Assembly: GCF_900100185.1 (NCBI RefSeq)
Contig: NZ_FNEN01000011.1
Coordinates: 1-51,350, forward strand
DNA: 51,350 nt
Direction: 5' to 3'
Source of the DNA: Natribacillus halophilus
GTDB taxonomy: Bacteria > Bacillota > Bacilli > Bacillales > Marinococcaceae
A program made the translations under genes and the position numbers. Under the pieces are notes generated by a model. The model saw only the letters and a program-made list of their open reading frames with translations, made no database searches and was not told where the DNA came from. This document shows, in pieces, positions 1 to 8,040 of this stretch (the stretch's first letter is position 1; the number at the start of each line of letters is the position of its first letter).

Positions 1-311
1 AAAGCAATGCAAAGAAAAATAAATGATTGTAAAATGAACCCGCCCATAACGAACAGAAATGATCTTTTACTGTCTGGATCATAGGTAAGGTATGTACGTA
101 CAAAATACCCTTCCTCATCATTAGGCTTTATCCAGTTTTTATCTTGATCTCTTAACGCAACATGTGGTGGATATTGAAATAATCTTATTTGTATATTTTC
201 TTTTGATATTCTTACTAAAAATCGTCCTACAGTATAGTGACCCAGTTCATGAAACCAAATATGAATGAGTAATAAAATATAACCGCCTAAAAGCCAAAAT
301 AAAATATCCAC
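1..311 (-). CDS. M50-like membrane metalloprotease, N-terminal part (runs off the left edge)
   Basis: An open frame starts at a GTG (309-311) six bases after a GGAGG ribosome site and stays open to the window edge, giving 103 residues. It begins with a hydrophobic helix that holds the zinc motif HELGHY (residues about 22-27), typical of site-2-protease-like M50 peptidases embedded in the membrane. A soluble stretch of about 55 residues follows, and a second hydrophobic helix begins at the edge (FVMGGFILQSFIF). It lies at the outer end of the ICE cargo. Without the C-terminal half the second zinc ligand cannot be checked, so the family call is moderate and the substrate is unknown. Confidence 0.6.
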   Translation of the reverse strand, partial: MDILFWLLGGYILLLIHIWFHELGHYTVGRFLVRISKENIQIRLFQYPPHVALRDQDKNWIKPNDEEGYFVRTYLTYDPDSKRSFLFVMGGFILQSFIFLCIA

Positions 312-510
312 GCTATCCTCCAACTATACTATAAACGCACTGTCTTATTCCACTAAATGACCTGTTTCCGTTAAAGTGCTCGTTTGCTTAAGATCGGTAT
401 TACAAATATTGGCGTATCAGAGGTTATGATGTGTTAATCATGTCCGACAGTGAGGTTAATTAATAAAGCCGACTAATCGCGAAGTTCAGCTTAACGACTA
501 GTCATGTTCA

Positions 511-1407
511 TTAGCTTTCGCTTGCAAGCATGTGTGCTGCTGCCTCATGCATGTCTTTCATTCCTGATGCTAGAGCGTATTCGGCAACAGTGATGGCACT
601 TGTTGTTAAAAGCTCAATAATATGATCATCCATTCTTGACCAAGTTTTACCCCCGGCATTGTCATAAGCATTGATTAACTTTGTTAATCCATCTTTACCA
701 AAGAGCAGTTGATGCGACAGGAAGTCAACAGATACATCAGCGACCCCCACTTCAGACCAATCAATTAAACCCGTTACATAATTGTTCTGATCAATAAGGA
801 TATGACCGGGATTTAGGTCTCCATGTTTTACCCCTACAAAAGATGGCCAAAGAGAGTCTTCAGCTAACCATGCTTGCCACCGTTCCCATAAATTTTTATT
901 AATATCGTATTGTTCTTTTACACGTTCCATTCGCTGTTTCATGGAAGCTCTCAACTCATGAGCACCAAGAATTTCGACACCGCTATTTTTAAATTCTTGG
1001 TGAGTTATTGAGTGCAAATTCGCAAGTATTCTTCCTAATGAGTCATAATATTTAGTCGGTACATTGGTTTCATCAAAACTCCAAACATATCCTTGTTGCT
1101 CAACGTCAACAGTAGCAGCAGGAACACCACTTAATTGCATATAAGCAATTAAGTTTTCTGAGAAGATCGGCCAGTCAGGGACTTGGAAGCTTGCCTGTTT
1201 ATTAATGATATCTAACGCCTCTTTTTCTTGTAGTACATTTCTCATAGATTCTGGTCTACGTGGAACCTTTAATATCCATTTATTACCGTTTGAATCTTTG
1301 GCATGTGCGACTCGAAAGTCAACACCAGACTCATTAATTTTTGTCGTATCTTCTAAGATATCTAGTCCATTATTATTTGCTAATTGTTTAAGTTTGACTG
1401 TATTCAT
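511..1407 (-). CDS. Macrolide 2'-phosphotransferase-like / APH-family kinase
   Basis: The 298-residue protein has the aminoglycoside/macrolide phosphotransferase fold. There is a nucleotide-binding lobe (KWILKVPRR near residue 50), the catalytic loop HGDLNPGHILID, and the metal-binding segment GLIDWSEVGVADVSVDF. The loop HGDLxPGHILID is characteristic of the Mph macrolide phosphotransferases and the Bacillus YcbJ/MphK group, which use GTP to phosphorylate the macrolide 2'-OH. The start is the ATG at 1405-1407 behind GGAGGAAAAGAAC; a longer frame to 1434 has no ribosome site. It lies 107 bp downstream of a nucleotidyltransferase gene in the same direction, so the pair looks like resistance-type ICE cargo. 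The substrate is inferred. Confidence 0.75.
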   Translation of the reverse strand: MNTVKLKQLANNNGLDILEDTTKINESGVDFRVAHAKDSNGNKWILKVPRRPESMRNVLQEKEALDIINKQASFQVPDWPIFSENLIAYMQLSGVPAATVDVEQQGYVWSFDETNVPTKYYDSLGRILANLHSITHQEFKNSGVEILGAHELRASMKQRMERVKEQYDINKNLWERWQAWLAEDSLWPSFVGVKHGDLNPGHILIDQNNYVTGLIDWSEVGVADVSVDFLSHQLLFGKDGLTKLINAYDNAGGKTWSRMDDHIIELLTTSAITVAEYALASGMKDMHEAAAHMLASES

Positions 1408-1514
1408 GTTCTTTTCCTCCAACCTTCCCATCACATAAGTCGATCTTCAACAATCTGCCCCCGATTCTGATACAGCTTTTATTCCGCAAAAGCGCTTCTT
1501 TTATTGAATAGTTA

Positions 1515-2342
1515 TTATGCTTCTGTTTCAGTGATTAGTTTTTTTAACTTCTTCACTGCGTTCCCCGTCTTTTCACCATCTGTTGAAAGCAGAGAAACAA
1601 TATCATCGATTCGTTTTTTATAGTCCGTAGGCTTTATCGGGAAATCTTGGATCATGGCCACAGCTTTCTTTTCATTGATACAATACACTTCGTTTTTCGC
1701 AAAGAGAACTTGATTTAAACAAGAAATACTTCGAAAACAATGGCCCATCACATATGAAATATCGTCCTTATTAGCATTAGCTTCCATAAACATAAGGGAA
1801 AAAGAAGCTTCAAAAGAAAAATACTGAATCATCGCTTTTTTCAATTTCTCAGGGTAGGATTCCGTTTTCTTTTTTAATTCACTTAATTTGCCCTCAGGGT
1901 CAGATAAAATATTACAAACGGCTAACTCTCCCATATACATGACATTCAAATAACCATGTGGATGCCCTGTTTGATAATGAGTGGATACAGCACCTGACAG
2001 ACAGTCATCAATAACTTTGCTGACTCGTCTGATATCACGAAAAATAAGGTCTACATGGTAACCATGTACAACTATCCAGCCACCGCCATTTATCCATTCG
2101 CCCCATTCACCTAAAGAAGTGATTAAATGGTCTTTTTTTTCGTCATTAAGATTTAATGATGATTTTTCAATATCATTGGTATTGAACCCTTTTGATTCAT
2201 CATAGTAAATCCCAATATCTATATCAGAATCCGGACTATGAGTTTCTCTTGCCCTAGAACCACCTAACACGATTCCTACCACACCTGGCAGTCCATCTAG
2301 TTCTTTTGTTATGTCTTGAATTATACTATCGACGGTTGCCAT
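1515..2342 (-). CDS. Nucleotidyltransferase (DNA polymerase beta superfamily, ANT-like)
   Basis: This 275-residue protein has the minimal nucleotidyltransferase motif near its N-terminus: GGSRARETHSPDSDIDIG (residues about 27-44). The GGS and the D-x-D pair bind the metal-nucleotide complex. A second acidic cluster (VDLIFRDI, near residue 98) probably supplies the third carboxylate. The C-terminal half is helical, as in aminoglycoside nucleotidyltransferases and DUF4037-type enzymes. Many family members adenylylate aminoglycosides, but others act on tRNA or proteins, so the substrate is not known. It precedes the phosphotransferase-like gene in the ICE cargo. The upstream ribosome site is weak. 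Confidence 0.7.
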   Translation of the reverse strand: MATVDSIIQDITKELDGLPGVVGIVLGGSRARETHSPDSDIDIGIYYDESKGFNTNDIEKSSLNLNDEKKDHLITSLGEWGEWINGGGWIVVHGYHVDLIFRDIRRVSKVIDDCLSGAVSTHYQTGHPHGYLNVMYMGELAVCNILSDPEGKLSELKKKTESYPEKLKKAMIQYFSFEASFSLMFMEANANKDDISYVMGHCFRSISCLNQVLFAKNEVYCINEKKAVAMIQDFPIKPTDYKKRIDDIVSLLSTDGEKTGNAVKKLKKLITETEA

Positions 2343-2476
2343 TATGTTTCACTCCAATCTTATCCAGCAAAATGGCCCGTTTGCTTAAGACTTGAATAAG
2401 CTTATTACATTCTACATTAAACCCGAATTTTAAAAACACCAACACAGAAAAGTGTTGATGCTCGCACAATTTTTTT

Positions 2477-2773
2477 CTAATGACTTTTTTGTAAAAAATA
2501 TTCCCCTATTTCTTCTCCGGAGATCTCTAATACATCAAAAACCTTATCATAAGTGTTATCCGTTACTCCCCCTGCACCACCTTCGATTCGATGAATCGTC
2601 TTTGGAGATACTTCTGCTTGCTCAGCTAACTCTTGCTGTGTCAGCTTTTTTTCCAATCTAGTCGCAAATACTAACTTCCCTAGGTGAGCTGACAAGCTAA
2701 AAAATGTTTCGTCAAACTCTGATGTACCCTTTGCTATACGGTAGCCATAATTAATGAGATCCATTTTATCCAC
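2477..2773 (-). CDS. higA: HigA-type antitoxin, XRE-family helix-turn-helix protein
   Basis: The 98-residue protein has a central helix-turn-helix (KLTQQELAEQAEVSPKTIHRIEGG, quoted as KLTQQELAEQAEVS then KTIHRIEGG, residues about 43-67) preceded by a helical N-terminal extension. Its start lies 5 bp after the stop of a RelE/HigB-like gene, giving the toxin-first order typical of higBA. By family knowledge it binds and neutralises the toxin and represses the operon. Two identical 10-bp palindromes in the promoter region are candidate binding sites. It lies in ICE cargo, where such pairs stabilise the element. Confidence 0.75.
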   Translation of the reverse strand: MDKMDLINYGYRIAKGTSEFDETFFSLSAHLGKLVFATRLEKKLTQQELAEQAEVSPKTIHRIEGGAGGVTDNTYDKVFDVLEISGEEIGEYFLQKSH

Positions 2774-2778
2774 CTCCC

Positions 2779-3303
2779 TTAAAAAGGTGTTTCTCTAAAA
2801 TATTCGTGGTATGTTTCTGGTTTTTTCTCTAAATCATTCAAGATACGATAAGCACGATCTCTAAAATGATCAGTTACATTAAAATTAACGTTTGGCGTTT
2901 TTTCAAAAGGAAAAATAAAACAATAATACTGTCTCGTTTCATACTTATAAGGGAAAAATATTCCTCTAAACCGCCAATTGAAACCTTTTATATTAATTCG
3001 TAATTCATAAATATCTCTCTTATTTAACGGTTTAATCAGTTCAAATGTTTGTTGATAAATTTCTCCCCCAATTTTTATTTCAAATTGAGCAAAAAATGGT
3101 TTATCAGCCATCGTTGGCAAATCATTAAAGTTTACATATTGCATGTAATCAAGCGCTTTTAACAAAAAACCGAATCGAACGTTTGCCTGCTCGTCAAATT
3201 GAGTTTCTTTACTTAGCTTTTTTAAAAATGGGCTGAACTGATCTTTTCCGTACTCATTCGGAAAGGAAATAACAGTTGCTTTCTTTTTATTTATGCTTTC
3301 CAT
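2779..3303 (-). CDS. higB: HigB/RelE-like toxin (Gp49-type), first gene of the pair
   Basis: The 174-residue protein precedes an XRE antitoxin by 5 bp. Its middle (residues about 70-150) reads as alternating strands with aromatic and basic residues (NIKGFNWRFRGIFFPY, TRQYYCFIFPFEK) and then a helix (HFRDRAYRILNDLEK), like phage-derived HigB-family mRNA interferases. It is longer than the usual 110-120 residues because of an N-terminal extension of about 55. The ATG at 3301-3303 has no visible ribosome site and sits 2 bp after a good -10 hexamer, so the true start could be further in. The toxin call is based on context plus the C-terminal pattern. Confidence 0.65.
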   Translation of the reverse strand: MESINKKKATVISFPNEYGKDQFSPFLKKLSKETQFDEQANVRFGFLLKALDYMQYVNFNDLPTMADKPFFAQFEIKIGGEIYQQTFELIKPLNKRDIYELRINIKGFNWRFRGIFFPYKYETRQYYCFIFPFEKTPNVNFNVTDHFRDRAYRILNDLEKKPETYHEYFRETPF

Positions 3304-3305
3304 AC

Positions 3306-3357
3306 ATCATATCATATATGAGTTATTTTGTGAAAAAATTCATGTCATATATGACAA
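3306..3357 (-). promoter_or_regulatory. Promoter/operator of the higBA-like pair
   Basis: On the - strand TTCACA, a 17-bp spacer and TATGAT (3306-3311) form a sigmaA-type promoter. The palindrome TCATATATGA occurs at 3312-3321 and again at 3345-3354, exactly 33 bp apart, about three helical turns. The first copy abuts the -10 box and the second lies just upstream of the -35 box. This suits cooperative autorepression by the downstream XRE protein. The start of transcription would fall at or inside the annotated ATG. Confidence 0.55.
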
Positions 3358-3470
3358 TAACCTCCCTTCTTCCATACCTTGCTTATCCTTCTTCGTTGAT
3401 CAGTAGTCCTTAGTGCAATAATATTCGCTCCCTCATATTGAGCACAATTTCAGCACCTTATCCATTTAAA

Positions 3471-3806
3471 TTAATCAATCTCCTCACCAAATCGTTCTTT
3501 ATAATCAGCATCAGCATTTTCTCGCATTCGATCTACATCACCCCTTTGTTCAGTAAAATTACCTCTCACCTGTTCCATTACAAAATCCCCTGTTTCATTT
3601 CCTTCTTCATCAAAAAAAACAGCACTAATATACCGTCCATCATCCCAAACCAAAATTTCCGCATTATCTTTAGTTTCAATGTCATCATCTACATATGCAC
3701 CCTCTTCATGATAATACGTTATAGCACCATCTATCGTATCATCATATTCAGAACCACAACCCATCAAAACAATAGCAAACACCGGTAAAACCAATAATTT
3801 TTTCAT
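3471..3806 (-). CDS. Small ICE lipoprotein (DUF4467-like; YddJ position)
   Basis: The 111-residue protein starts at the ATG 3804-3806 behind AAAAGGTGATCGT. It has a lipoprotein signal peptide with lipobox LMGC (Cys near residue 17) followed by a small acidic domain, so it should be anchored on the outer face of the membrane. The second half resembles the small cystatin-like DUF4467 fold, judged only by eye. In ICEBs1 the gene two after cwlT encodes the exclusion lipoprotein YddJ, which blocks transfer into cells that already carry the element by acting on ConG. The same position here suggests, but does not prove, that role. Confidence 0.55.
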   Translation of the reverse strand: MKKLLVLPVFAIVLMGCGSEYDDTIDGAITYYHEEGAYVDDDIETKDNAEILVWDDGRYISAVFFDEEGNETGDFVMEQVRGNFTEQRGDVDRMRENADADYKERFGEEID

Positions 3807-3817
3807 ACGATCACCTT

Positions 3818-4318
3818 TTATCCTAATTGTTGAAAGAATAACTTTTGCACTTTCCATGCTCCATCTTCCAAAGATACATCCATTTCTAATATTGAAAACG
3901 TACTCGATTCTGTTCCCTCTACTTCAATGATATTATCAAATAATATAACCACTTCCTGCATATCTTCGGTTGATTCTCCGAAATAAACATTAACATTATC
4001 AACTGTTGATCTCACTGGCCCCATGTCCTCATATTCCATTTCTGGCTCCTGAAACTGCAAATCATCCAACACCTGTGTAACGGCATAAGGCTCTACATCT
4101 TCACGCCCTGGCTGACCTTCATAATTAAAATAAGACTCCAAAAATCGTTCCGCTGTTTCACCTGCTTGCCCATGATATTCATATTTACTTTCTTCATCCT
4201 GCACCTGCTCCAATTCCTGCTGCAAGGCTTGTGATTCATTTTTGACATGCGAATTTTCCAACCACAAAAAACTACTAACTAACCCCAAAACCATCACCGC
4301 AATAACCATTTTTTTCAT
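3818..4318 (-). CDS. ICE-encoded secreted/membrane-anchored acidic protein (YddI position)
   Basis: The 166-residue protein has an N-terminal hydrophobic anchor (MVIAVMVLGLVSSFLWL), a short coiled-coil-like stretch (ESQALQQELEQVQDEE) and a globular domain of about 110 residues whose order (helix, then strands ending DGAWKVQKLFF) recalls NTF2-like domains of VirB8/TcpC proteins. It lies between the wall hydrolase and the lipoprotein, where ICEBs1 has yddI. It probably belongs to the conjugation apparatus or its surface accessories. No specific family is recognised. Confidence 0.45.
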   Translation of the reverse strand: MKKMVIAVMVLGLVSSFLWLENSHVKNESQALQQELEQVQDEESKYEYHGQAGETAERFLESYFNYEGQPGREDVEPYAVTQVLDDLQFQEPEMEYEDMGPVRSTVDNVNVYFGESTEDMQEVVILFDNIIEVEGTESSTFSILEMDVSLEDGAWKVQKLFFQQLG

Positions 4319-4356
4319 GACCGATCATAACATATTTTCATAGTTATTCTCCTCTT

Positions 4357-5394
4357 CTATAATCCTAGAATCTCCGCAGGATCTTCCTTTGCATCATTTG
4401 TCGCCTGTGTTTCCGTATGATGTTCTAAATGCAAATGCGGGCCTGTTGAACTTCCAGTTGTGCCACACTCCCCTATCTTCTCCCCTTGTTCTACCTCGTC
4501 ACCTTCGCTCACATCCAAAGCATTTAAATGACCATAGGAACTTAATTCATCACTTCCATGCTGAATCTTAATGTTATTGCCTAACCCTGTATTTTGGTGA
4601 ACAGCAATAGTCACTGTACCATCTGCAACCGCATATATATTATCGCCTATATCACACCCAAAATCGGTACCGGCATGTAACCGCATCTCGTTATGAATAG
4701 GATGATCTCTCATGCCAAAATCTGATGTGACACGCACTTGCTCAATCGGCATATTCCAATCACCATCACCTTCTCCTTCCATTTCTTCTGCTCCCTCACA
4801 ATCCTCCAAAAACTGCATTACATGACCCACATAATCTTCGTCCCCATAATTATCCCAACCTAAATTCGCCGCCTGTTCTTCGCCAAATTGGTACGCTGAT
4901 TCACGGCTGTATTCGCCATCGTTATTTTCCTCAACATAATCCATATAACCATGCCCCATGTTATACGATTGCAAAGCTAATTCTGTATCCCCTCCTGCCT
5001 GTTCATACACATCCGCATAATAAGAAACCCCTTCCTCAATCGAACGTACGGGGTCATTAATCGTATTTACGGGGTCGCCTATAGACTCTGACGACTGCAT
5101 GATATCTGTTAGCTGCCCTCGGGATTCCTGCATCGTAACCGCCATGAGTAAATCCGTTTGCTCCTCTATACCATTCTCCTCCGCATACTGTTCAAAATAA
5201 TGCTCATATCGTTCCACATCTTCATTCACGCTATTTCCTTCGCAAACCATATCTTGATCTTCACTTCCCCCTTCTACTTCATCATCCTGATTAGCAAAAA
5301 TAGCACTCAAAAACATCATAAACAGAACAATGACACCAAATATCGAAAATACCACAAAACCAATCATACCAAATACTATTTTCATGCCATTCAT
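4357..5394 (-). CDS. cwlT: CwlT-like bifunctional peptidoglycan hydrolase of the conjugation system (SLT + M23)
   Basis: The 345-residue protein has an N-terminal membrane helix (residues 8-33) and a lysozyme/transglycosylase domain (about 60-200; catalytic Glu in MAVTMQESRG, then LALQSYNMG). It ends in an M23 endopeptidase domain (about 215-340; zinc ligands in LHAGTDFG and HLHLEHH). ICEBs1 CwlT and Tn916 Orf14 pair the first domain with NlpC/P60 instead, so the peptidase half differs from that model. Such enzymes open the cell wall for the mating channel. A strong terminator separates it from conG, so it may have lost its original promoter. The start ATG follows GGGGGTGGAGGA. Confidence 0.85.
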   Translation of the reverse strand: MNGMKIVFGMIGFVVFSIFGVIVLFMMFLSAIFANQDDEVEGGSEDQDMVCEGNSVNEDVERYEHYFEQYAEENGIEEQTDLLMAVTMQESRGQLTDIMQSSESIGDPVNTINDPVRSIEEGVSYYADVYEQAGGDTELALQSYNMGHGYMDYVEENNDGEYSRESAYQFGEEQAANLGWDNYGDEDYVGHVMQFLEDCEGAEEMEGEGDGDWNMPIEQVRVTSDFGMRDHPIHNEMRLHAGTDFGCDIGDNIYAVADGTVTIAVHQNTGLGNNIKIQHGSDELSSYGHLNALDVSEGDEVEQGEKIGECGTTGSSTGPHLHLEHHTETQATNDAKEDPAEILGL

Positions 5395-5408
5395 TCCTCC
5401 ACCCCCTT

Positions 5409-5438
5409 AAAAAAGGATGCTATATCTACATAGCACCC
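5409..5438 (-). terminator. Rho-independent terminator between the conG remnant and cwlT
   Basis: On the - strand GGGTGCTA and TAGCATCC pair over 8 bp around an 8-base loop and are followed by six T residues. It starts right after the conG stop codon and would cut transcription before cwlT. Confidence 0.8.
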
Positions 5439-7421
5439 TTAAAACTCTTTTGTTTGCGGCTTACGCTTCGGCTTTTCTCGCCATTCATTCTCCTTCATTG
5501 GTTTAGATTCTCGTTTTTCCTTCTTACGCCTTTTTTCAACGTTTTCCTTGCCTTTTTTATTTACACCCGATGGCGGCGGAGCTTCACTTTTCCGATTTTT
5601 GTTTTGCTTTTCTCGTGTTCTTTTGAATTTATGATTTTTGTTCTGTTTATTTACATTATCTGACAGTTCACTTGACCGCTCACTTAAAGGTTTCGATGGT
5701 TCTTCCTTATCTTTTTTCCTTTTCTTCTCCTTCTTTTGTGATTTCCGTTCCCCCTTACGATCTTTTTCTTGACTGGATGAATGAGACTCATGGGATGGAC
5801 TGTTTTTCGGTTCATTATCCTTACCCTCTCCATTTTGCGGCGTTCGTTCTGATTCCCGATTATGATTGACTGTCTCAGGTGACACTTTGTTTCCTTGTGA
5901 CTGACCTCCGCTTGATTGCCTTGTCACCTCATTTCGTGCCTGATTCAATTTATTTAAAGCAGAACCCGCCGTTGGACTCACCATTGACATGCCCTTCGTT
6001 GCCTTATCCATCGCAGGATTAACCATACGTTGGTTTACATTATTCATGAAGTTCTTATCCAAAGATTGGACACGGCCTGCTGTAACTAGCTTAACGATTG
6101 CATCCCGTTTCCAAATCATCACAAGCAATAGGGTAATCAATACAACCACATTCGCTAAATACATACCAAACGTATCAGGTGGCAGCATCGTATCGACCAC
6201 GAACGTTTAAAGATAGACAAACATGATGATAATGCCAAGCATTGCTTTCACCACAAAGACCGTTAGCAACTTCATAAACACGTTAAAACCACTATTCGCA
6301 AAATGTGGAATATAGCTAATGATTAGCGAAAATGGAAGGAAAAACGCCAAACCTAAAGCCACCAACTGTAAGCCAAAATTTAGAAGCCCCAATACACCAA
6401 AGGGGAAAGCTAAAAACAAAGCTACAATTAAGCCTACAAGCGCTTGCCCTAATTGCGTATAAACAGCACCTCCACCCATATTAGTATTATTTAAATCTTC
6501 CGTTTCCGTCTCTACATCTTCAATATATTGTTGCTTTAAACCTTGACCATCCCCTGTTTGGTCAAAAGCCAACATCCTTTCATACCGATAAAATTCACTA
6601 CCTCCATAATTTTCTAATTCTGATTCCTCTGAAACAGCTCTATTATTAACATCTTCTTCAGTCATTTCTCCATAATTCACAATTAAATAGGGGCGTTTTA
6701 GAGCCAAATCAAAATAGACATTACGCATCTGTGCAATGGTGCCTTCCATCGGATCTTCACGGTCTACCTCTGTGCCTTGCTCAAAAACACCGTCACCATC
6801 AACGTTACTGACCATGCCATTTCCTGCTTCAATTAAATATCCTTGTGCTTCCAATGACAATGAATTGAAAACCTGCAAGAAGTAACCACTATTAAGCATC
6901 CAAAATCCCGCAAACACAAGCACAAACACAAACAAAACCGATCGCCGTATGGCTTCTTGAAACGTTCCTTTTGTCGCGGCGAGATAAACAATATAACCAA
7001 CCGCAAAGATAAAAAACAACTGGCCAAAGTATTCCTGTAATGTATCATAGATGGATTGAGACACTAAATTAACCATGCCAGAAAAACGTTCAATCGGATT
7101 CAAACTAAACAATTCATTTAAAACCGTGTCTACCGCATGAACAACATACGCATTAACCGTGATCACCATATTGGCAAGACTGACAACCGCCCCAAGTATG
7201 GTATTGTCAGCCGATTCATTATTTACCGCATAAGTGTCAACCGGGAAACGTTCACTCTCAACTTCAATGCCTCCCTGTTCTATCGTTTCTTCCCCATCCA
7301 TCACATCTTCCCAACTCGTGTCATCATCCATAAAATCACCAAACCAGGCATAACCTGTGATCGGAACAGCTAAAATTCCGATAACAACCAAAATTACCAT
7401 CCATATCTTTTTCCAGCGCAC
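5439..7421 (-). pseudogene. conG: ConG/VirB6-like conjugation channel protein, interrupted by one in-frame TAA
   Basis: Read through the TAA at 6207-6209, this is one 660-residue protein of the EF1877/ConG/Orf15 type. It has a signal or anchor helix, an acidic extracytoplasmic segment, a series of membrane helices (about residues 60-170 and 320-460), and a long Lys/Glu/Ser-rich cytoplasmic tail. The stop falls inside a hydrophobic run: MFVYL, stop, TFVVDTMLPPDTFGMYLANV in the same frame. No ribosome site precedes the GTG two codons later, so re-initiation is unlikely. The start is taken as the GTG at 7419-7421 behind GGGTGGTGAAT. Family members form the inner-membrane channel. The first part (6207-7421) could still be made as a truncated protein. 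Confidence 0.75.
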
Positions 7422-7440
7422 ACATTCACCACCCTTCACG

Positions 7441-7474
7441 AAAAATAAAAAGAGCCACCAGCGAATAGTGACTC
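7441..7474 (-). terminator. Terminator just upstream of the conG remnant
   Basis: On the - strand GAGTCAC and GTGGCTC form a 7-bp stem (one G-T pair) followed by TTTTTATTTTT. It ends 19 bp before the conG start, so transcription from further upstream would stop here. This suggests the gene has been cut off from its original operon. Confidence 0.7.
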
Positions 7475-7520
7475 CTTACAAATATTTTTCTTCTGCCGTT
7501 GCTACGGCAGATGCTTCCAC

Positions 7521-7667
7521 CGTTTCAAAAAAAAGGACGACGTAAAAACCATTGCAGCACATCACGATAATTACAATTGGACAGAAGATGAATTAGACGA
7601 AATTGAAAGATTTAAAGAATTTGTTCGCACAAAACGTACAAAAAAAGATAAAGACAAAAATGAATAA
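7521..7667 (+). pseudogene. C-terminal remnant of a small regulator-like gene
   Basis: The frame ending at the TAA 7665-7667 reads KKKDDVKTIAAHHDNYNW then TEDELDEIERFKEFVRTKR and a Lys-rich end. The pattern AAHH..W(T/S)E-E-L-EIE-F-K-FV looks like the tail of the repressor-type XRE proteins of Gram-positive ICEs and phages. No start codon or helix-turn-helix precedes it, so it is a leftover tail. It lies at the junction where the middle of the ICE is missing. The family resemblance is from memory and not verified. Confidence 0.45.
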
Positions 7668-7735
7668 TCGAGCCACTGTATAACAAAGATCTATATGCTA
7701 CGCTTTGTATCATCTATTTCATTGTTATATTTTGG

Positions 7736-7759
7736 TAGTGTATTATTTAATTAACACTA
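7736..7759 (+). promoter_or_regulatory. Candidate repressor operator upstream of the XRE gene
   Basis: A 24-bp dyad has perfect 6-bp arms TAGTGT and ACACTA around an AT-rich centre that includes a TATTAT hexamer usable as -10 box. It lies 19 bp before the start of the small XRE repressor gene. Autoregulation is the natural guess. Confidence 0.4.
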
Positions 7760-7778
7760 AAGAATTGGTGGTGATTCA

Positions 7779-7976
7779 ATGGAATTTGGCGACAGAATCG
7801 CTCATTTAAGAAATAAGGGCAATTTAACACAGACTGCTTTATCTGAGAAAATCGGGATAACAAGAGCCTCCCTGTCCCATTATGAAAAAAATAGAAGGGA
7901 ACCCGATTATGATACTCTAAAAAAACTTGCTAATTACTTTGAAATATCCACTGATTATATACTTGGAAGATATTAA
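7779..7976 (+). CDS. Small XRE-family repressor (ImmR-like)
   Basis: The 65-residue protein is little more than one helix-turn-helix domain: LRNKGNLTQTALSEKIGI then SLSHYEKNRREPDYDTL, ending in FEISTDYILGRY, the usual XRE end. The start follows GGTGGTGATTCA. Immediately downstream is an ImmA-like protease gene and then the integrase, the order of the ICEBs1 and phage phi105 control module. By analogy it keeps the element silent until the protease cleaves it. ICEBs1 ImmR is about twice as long, so this one lacks a C-terminal oligomerisation part. Confidence 0.75.
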   Translation: MEFGDRIAHLRNKGNLTQTALSEKIGITRASLSHYEKNRREPDYDTLKKLANYFEISTDYILGRY

Positions 7977-8040
7977 CAAAATGGGAGAGGTACAATTGCC
8001 GACCACCATGATAATTTTAAATCGTCAAAAGGAGGTTTAA

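Noticed and set aside
5439-6200. Independent Lys-rich protein gene starting at GTG 6200
   Set aside because: No ribosome site precedes it, and its first residues continue the ConG hydrophobic helix in the same frame, so it is better read as the second half of one interrupted gene.
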